From the NCBI GenBank assembly GCA_916610825.1, contig OU744450.1, positions 25,318,850-25,382,849 on the forward strand: DNA of 64,000 bases, in the 5' to 3' direction. Of the stretch, positions 57,919 through 64,000 are shown one piece after another. Numbering within the stretch: position 1 is the first letter of the stretch; each line of letters begins with the position of its first letter. The translations under genes were made by a program, and so were the position numbers. This DNA is from Haliclystus octoradiatus. Taxonomy: Eukaryota; Cnidaria; Staurozoa; Stauromedusae; Haliclystidae. Under the pieces are notes generated by a model, which saw only the letters and a list, made by a program, of their open reading frames with translations, had not been told where the DNA came from and made no database searches.

Positions 57919-60798
57919 TTAATAAACAGGATCATGATTTCCATTTGTCGGTAGATTTACACGTTGATCGTTGATTCTTTTGGATTGAAATTTAACGATC
58001 AAATTAAAGAAATCTTCATCGGGAACAGTTGGACCACGTGGTACCGATGGGAAATCACAGCGCTGGTCTTCCATTCGCGTCGCCTGAATTAAAAACAGAA
58101 AACTATTCAATCCATTGATTAGACATTGAAATGAACCCATCTATCGACTGTAAAGCATGGTTTCAATGTTAGCCTACTAATCAAGAAATATCAAAATGCC
58201 CGGCAGTCCTTGATCGATTGATACTTTTGGTATACGGGATTACGGGGACGTTCTAATATTTAAGGGTAGGATTTTTAAAATTCTGAAACAATCTTTCAAA
58301 GTATTCTTAGTCATAAAAATGGCACTTTGCAGGTGATGAGACATTCTAAAAATGGTGTTTATTTAACCACGTGTTTTTACAGGCATTTATTTTTTATTTT
58401 TTTCACAGTAATGTGCCCTTTTAAAATGTATTTGGGGTTTTTCATAATCTGAACAATTGTTATGCTCATTCTGCCGTCGGGCAGTCGAAGAGCAATGGAA
58501 GTTTCCCCCTGGAAATATCTCCAACTTAGCAACCAAACGTAAATATAAAATGTTCATGTCTATCACATTTTTCTTAATCATTTATTATTTTTTGATAGAC
58601 AATGCTTGGCAAAATATAATTGAAATTGATTGATACGTATTGTTAATTTCTGTGCAAATGTTTATGTAATTAGCTGTGTTACATTATTAGTCGATTTCCA
58701 TTTAAACAATTAGACACTTCGTTGCGTCCAAGCACATAGAAATTCAAATTGAAGAAAGTCAAATTATTATATATTTCCTGGTTACCTGGCAACGCATTAG
58801 CATGTCGAAGAATCTTTCATCGGGAACAGTTGAGCGATGGGTGTTGTTGTTATCAGCGGTTTTAATCAACTGAGTTCGAACTGAAATAAAAATAAATCAA
58901 ACTGACACTCCGATAAAACAAATTATAAAATTAAAGAAATATGTTTCCAATTTTCCTATAGGGCTAAATAGAATAAAATCAATTTTCAATGTAAAAACAA
59001 TTCTAATTTTGTCTGCATAACGCAAGCAAACGCATATAAGATATCCGATTCATTTCAAATGCGATATCGGATTAAAACGCCCTTGTTACTTGTTACCACA
59101 AACATTCAAATTGTTGGTCAACTGCGAAAAACTATGGAAGGCGTTTCAGAAATAATTAACGACAGAAGATAAAAGTTAGCTGATTTTTTCAAAATGTTTG
59201 ACTATGTAACTAACACTGAACTCGTAACAGCCTTTAGTGATTCACGGTTTGGAATGGCATTCAAACCCATGCACGGGCCTACATAGCATAATCTAATCGG
59301 CCCTGACAGTGTCGTATCTGAAATCAGTAATGAGAGGTAATTATCAACATTGCTCAGAGCGAGATAAGCATCAAAATGTCTGGGCGAGATAAGCGTCAAC
59401 ACAAGGGCGGTAAAGGCGTCTTTCCATTATAATTTTATACTATTTTGTAAGTAACAGAGGCAAACAGTAATGAATAAATTATGTTAATGTATGCTATAGC
59501 CGGTGAAATTCAGGATCGAAAATGAGCGCTGTAACCACAATAGAGTTTTTCTTTGAATATTTTCTTTCATACGAAACAGGAAATAAAAAAAATCGTAACC
59601 TGTCTAAGGCCCTGTTTACAAGGAGGGCGAGTTACCCGGGTAGGCGAGTTACTCGCCTTACCGAGTTAAAATGTGTTGTGTGTTTACAAGGGTCACCTGA
59701 GTAACCCGCCTACCCGAGTTAAATAATTTGAAGCCAATCTAAGCATGCGCGCTGAAATGGAACGATTAGAGAACAAAAGATGTCTACAGCGGAAACGTTC
59801 GAAACAATAGAAAATTAAAGCTACCATTTTTAATTTTTTAACCCGCCTACCCGAGTTACTCGCCTATATCCGTTTACAAGTCAAAAAGTGACAGAAAGTT
59901 GTCTCGGGTAGGCGAGTTACCCGGTCTGCCAAGGCGAGTAACTCGGGTAGGCGAGTTACTCGGGTGGGCGAGACAACTTTCTCACTTTGCTTGTAAACAG
60001 AACGCGCATAAACAATAGACCCGGGTAACTCGCCAACCCGAGTAACTCGCCTACCCGAGTAACTCGCCCTCCTTGTAAACAGGGCCTAACCCACGACTGG
60101 AAAACAGCGATACTAATGATATACAACTCAAACATCTTACTTGAAAAGTAACTGAGAAAACAGCGGATCACTGAACAACACGCACGCCACAAAGACACAC
60201 AGAATTTCGCATATATCTTCTAATCAGTTATGTATTATTGTTTTAGTATGAGGTGTACTAACACTGTGTCTTTATCTCTATATAAATAATAGTGTCTATT
60301 TGTAAATAAAATTATTTGTGGTCTGTCCGTGACTTATGTACGTCTCACTGGCGCACTAATAATTAAGATTCAGTACTGGACCAACAGTCAATGCTCCGCT
60401 GAAAATTACGTATTTGAAAGGGTATCCAAAGAATAAATCTCATTCATATGGGCATGGATAATTTTTAAAACATTCTTACTTTTTGGGTCTAATCCAGGCA
60501 GAATAGGCATATCGCATCGTTGTTCTTCCATTCTGTCACCTTGTATTTTTGCCATAAGGTCCATCATGCATTCCATACTGACACTCGACGTCATCGAATT
60601 GGCAGAAGGAATCTTCAACAGACTGGCATACGGTTGTTCAGAGGCGACAGGAACGCGTCCTGTTTCTTCGACTTCTTTCGTTGTTCCATTTGATGGAAAT
60701 TCACAACGTTGGTCATTCATTCGACCGGACTGGGAACGAACTAATAAATCGAAAAAGTCGTCACCAGGTCCTTCATCTAATGAAGACAGACGGGGATC
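57919..60798 (-). CDS. GoLoco-motif protein of the GPSM (LGN/AGS3/Pins) type, last three exons
   Basis: Exons 60798-60480, 58880-58786 and 58083-57919 join in frame, 192 aa to stop. Four GoLoco motifs are visible: GDDFFDLLVRSQSGRMNDQR, MECMMDLMAKIQGDRMEEQR, DERFFDMLMRCQATRMEDQR (spanning the last intron) and DEDFFNLIVKFQSKRINDQR. Each keeps the Q-R whose Arg reaches GDP in Galpha-i. GPSM proteins bind Galpha-i/o-GDP through such motifs and link it via N-terminal TPRs to NuMA during spindle orientation. Four motifs match the C-terminus of LGN/AGS3. The first visible exon begins in phase 0 after TATTTAAAG; TPR exons were not found and probably lie beyond 64000. A TPR-less GoLoco protein is the alternative. 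Confidence 0.88.
59607..60087. mobile_element. 481-bp element with AGGCCCTGTTTACAAGG ends
   Basis: Perfectly inverted ends AGGCCCTGTTTACAAGGAGG-GCGAGTTAC. Inside, GAGTTACTCGCC / GGCGAGTAACTCGGG words occur about ten times in both orientations, giving extensive self-complementarity. No transposase frame. In the GPSM intron between exons at 58786-58880 and 60480-60798. Confidence 0.9.
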
Positions 60799-61165
60799 CT
60801 TTAAATAAAATATAAGTATATGTTAACTAAAGAATATTTAGCACATCCTTTTAATTAAAATATCAAGTATCTGTAACAATAATGACGCTAAATGTCTCAA
60901 TAAAGCAACAGGTTGTTATAGAATTAAGAAAAAGAGAGATTCCATTAAATTGTGAAAACATCTGTTTGAGAAAACATAGGATTGCAAAAACCTTAAGAAT
61001 TAACCAAAAATTAAACTCCTCCCTTAACACATATAAATAAACATTTGAGTAATGGTAACTGTTTGATGACTTTACGAATTGCTTTCTTAAAATATAAAAA
61101 TATTCTTGTGTTTAATCTATTTATGCTCTGTTTTAATTAACACTGAACACTTTTTACATACATGT

Positions 61166-61625
61166 GTGTGTACAATTGCCGCTCGTATTATTTTATCAGT
61201 ATCCAAATCCGATCATATTACTCCTGTTTTAATGGAGCTCCACTGGTTACCAATGAAAGAAAGAATAATTTTTAAATTAGCGATAATTGTATTTAAAGCT
61301 CTCAATGGTAAAGCATTATCTTATATTTAAGACCTATTGATTGAGCGGAGAAATATTTTATCATCATTCCAGTAATTTATTATTTATTCCCCGCACTTGT
61401 TAGAAAACATATGGTGATCGAGCTTTCGCTATTGCAGGACCATACTGTTTGGAACTCTCTCCCCGAGTACATTAGGAATCCCTCAGATGTAGATATTTTT
61501 AAGCAACTCTTGAAAACTATTTTATTCAGGAAAGCATTTCATAATAAATAGAAATACATTTTAATCCATTGCGCTATAGAAATGTATTTATTATTGTATT
61601 TATTATTATATTTATTATTATTTCT
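61166..61625 (+). pseudogene. Non-LTR retrotransposon 3' remnant with ATT-rich tail
   Basis: Translates with stops and shifts as the C-terminal end of a LINE reverse-transcriptase ORF: SDHITPVLMELHWLPMKERI, FKALNGKALSYI, then in other frames LWNSLPEYIRN-like and DVDIFKQLLKT-like words. It is followed by a TTATTATTTATTATT tail at 61585-61625, as in CR1/L2-like elements. Clearly broken and 5'-truncated. Confidence 0.7.
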
Positions 61626-62579
61626 AAAACATATTCTTTTAAATGTCGCTATTATAATGTGATCTGACGAAATCATTTGCAGGTTACGAAAACGAACCGA
61701 TATCACTTACCGGTGGCATTCGATAAATTGATAATAGATTACATTCAGAGATTTCAAAATAGATTTAGAATACTGATTAGAATGTAAAATTAGAAAATTG
61801 AAAGCTGATACTAATAATGCAAAAAGAATGCAAAATTGACATTTAAGATTAATGAGAAATACGCAAATACGCAAATACGAAAATACGCAAATTATCATGT
61901 TACAGTATTAAAATAATATCATTATCAAACGGATGGAGAAAAAATCTAGTAGAGATGGTCTATAGTAATGTACCAATTTACTGGTTGATATATTTTGCTT
62001 GAATTATAATTTTTCCGTATAGAGCTATATTACTAAAAGTTAATTATCCATGTTACTAAAAGTAAAATCTAATCGCGGATCAATTTGTCAATCCATAAAA
62101 TATGGGTAACCACATTAAAGGGTTAAAAAGACACTTTTGATTATTCTATAAACACAACCCAGATAAATTATGAAAGAGAATACAGGAGTAAAATATGTTC
62201 AAGAATTTTTAAATCACATTCAAAATTAGCAGTGTGTGTATTTAAACACTGTACAATAATCATAACATTGATTAATACAACCTCAATAAAAAAAATAGCT
62301 CATTTGTATATGAATATAATTGAAGATAATAGAAATAAATTATTTGAATAATTGTCTGCAATTATATAAGACTCGCACTCTCATAGACTCGATGAAATTG
62401 GTATACAGGGATGCTTACATGTTAATTTTGTAAAAAAAATCTACACCTTTTCCTAATGAATTTCATATATATATTTCCAAGTCAACATCAGAAACACGAG
62501 AGATTACACGAAATTGCACTAGAGGAGTAAAACACTGCACAGCATCTCTGCAATAAGCCTGTTCCAGAGCCTTCTAGCA

Positions 62580-62741
62580 TGTTCGGAGTCTCAGAAAAAC
62601 GCGCGCGGACTGGGCACAAGATGGGATAAATTGTCGCTCAGTTTTTATTTCGACAATATTTCGTATGAGCTTGTATATCAGTGGACTTTAACATTTCCTA
62701 CAATAATTACAATATTTTCGTTTTTCTGAAACTCCGAACAG
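62580..62741. mobile_element. 162-bp element with TGTTCGGAGT ends
   Basis: TGTTCGGAGTCTCAGAAAAACG at the left is inverted at the right (CGTTTTTCTGAAACTCCGAACA) with one mismatch. The left flank is followed by a GC-rich GCGCGCGGAC patch. Non-coding. Confidence 0.75.
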
Positions 62742-64000
62742 GTTTATTGTCAACCACACAAAAATACACAATCAACCAATTGATGAAGCAGCCAGTTGAT
62801 TTCAAGTATTACGTCATTGTGAGTCCAGATGGGGATTGCCTCGTATACGAAATGCTTTTCATAAGAGACTTGTAACCAAATCTAAATTCCCAGGTAGATT
62901 CAATTCGCTCAGTATTATTATAAATTTAATTTCAAAGAATGTCCCTTACAATCATTTTAATATAAATTTTTAGAAAATTAAAAGATTTTCTTACTTTTGA
63001 AAATGGTATAGGAGATATCCAACACTAGAAAATCGTTGCGCGAGACTTCTGCTGTCAAATATTAGCGTGCGGCCAGACTAAAATGTTTCTGAAGGAAAGT
63101 GTAAACCCTTTGTTGATTGTTGAACTTGCTTACTACAAATGCAAATAGCTTTATTGATGATTTTTAAATTTGTATTTGCGGTCGATGATTATTAAAAAAA
63201 ACGTGGCGGAATATCAAACTAAATAAAAAAGAGACATATTTGAGGAGGAAAATATACACAGTTTAATGTTCAAGGATCACATTAGAATAGATTGACTTGC
63301 CCAAGTCTCACTTCTCATTAATGACAATGTTGATGTTTTGTAAGTCATGCAAGTGAATTCCAACTCGTTAAAATGCGGCATATCAAAAGCAAGTGGGACT
63401 TTAATCAGTCAACATAATAGCAAGGAAAAGTATTAAAAATTAATTTAGATATAGGTAAAGAAATTCTTATCTTACAAAAAAATAAACGATGATCTCAAGA
63501 ATTCTAAAAACCATTTAATTAATTTATTATATGTGCAGGTTATACCTATGCACTGTATATATATACGAGCGAAGAGAAAATTCACAGTAGGAGTAATTAA
63601 ACTACTTTTGTAAATTCGAAAATTATCTTGATTCTCGTTGTAATTTTTTTTTCTATATCTATTGTTAGCTCCACGTGAACTGTCTGTAACTTGAAAATGG
63701 CTGATGTGAATTTACTGAAACATCCTCAGAAAAAAAACTACGTTGTTGCTAAACATTGACAACATTAAAATTTCTTTTAAATTCACCGTTTGTAAATGAT
63801 AGCGAGTTCAGACCCCATATACACGGATGGCCGATGGTTGGTAATTTATTTTGACTTCTTTTTATTTTGTCAAAAAAAACTAATGTATATCAAAAACAGC
63901 AAAAACAAAAAACGACATTTAAATATATTCAAACCTTACCTTTTTCATATAAGCAAATATTGAAAAATAAAAAAGTTAAAATTCTCCGGTTGTGGATTAA

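Larger units (their letters stand above)
60799..64000. other. Upstream of the visible GoLoco exons, no further exon confirmed
   Basis: Probably intron of the GPSM-type gene. Donor-like sites on the minus strand at about 61706 and 63938 were tested, but neither gives an open frame that joins in phase. Contains a LINE remnant and one small inverted-repeat element. Confidence 0.45.

Noticed and set aside
59522..59704. 60-codon plus frame
   Set aside because: It runs into the inverted-repeat element at 59607 and has no homology signal.
61707..61898. Upstream exon of the GoLoco gene ending at donor CCACCG|GTAAGTGA
   Set aside because: None of the frames is both open from a usable acceptor and in phase with the exon at 60798.

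Overview
This is an AT-rich, intron-rich animal nuclear sequence. It shows GT-AG introns, complete metazoan gene structures and dense small repeats; no operons or bacterial signals are present. The families found (Notum-like carboxylesterase, argininosuccinate synthase, THAP zinc finger, GoLoco protein, DNLZ, PTRH1), the frequent TAGGCCTA words and the many small inverted-repeat elements suggest a marine invertebrate, possibly a deuterostome such as a tunicate. Phylum is an inference and is not proven. Most real exons are short, so the genes were assembled by hand from splice sites and reading phase; every junction quoted for the assembled genes keeps the frame.

Layout. 1-4000: a near-identical direct repeat of at least 650 bp at 3,245-bp spacing. 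5691-7673 (+): the 3' end of an unrecognised gene. 8856-11919 (-): complete two-exon DNLZ, a mitochondrial HSP70 escort protein. 14201-16348 (-): five-exon THAP-domain protein with a 954-bp TTAA-flanked element just upstream. 18788-21464 (+): four exons of a peptidyl-tRNA hydrolase (PTRH1), first exon not found. 22716-22850 (-): candidate 44-aa membrane micropeptide. 26903-38308 (+): complete ten-exon Notum-like hydrolase of 509 aa, with a signal peptide and a C-terminal hydrophobic tail that looks like a GPI-anchor signal. 38756-53578 (-): complete 19-exon argininosuccinate synthase of 412 aa, tail to tail with the Notum-like gene. 53991-54041 (+): possible first exon of a divergent gene. 57919-60798 (-): the last three exons of a GPSM/LGN/Pins-type protein with four GoLoco motifs.

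The genes are unrelated housekeeping and signalling loci and do not form a pathway. The distinctive content lies in the introns and gaps: (i) an interspersed family built from the palindromic word GTTCATGAAC, bounded by CCCTGCGA/TCGCAGGG ends, massed in ASS1 introns and once expanded into a 60-bp/about 206-bp higher-order satellite; (ii) a tRNA-derived SINE in at least four copies; (iii) many short inverted-repeat elements; (iv) long near-perfect hairpins, two of which share a word; (v) remnants of non-LTR retrotransposons. Best candidates for new biology: the apparently GPI-anchored Notum-like enzyme, the GTTCATGAAC family, the PTRH1 with Arg in place of the tRNA-contacting Asn, and the micropeptide.
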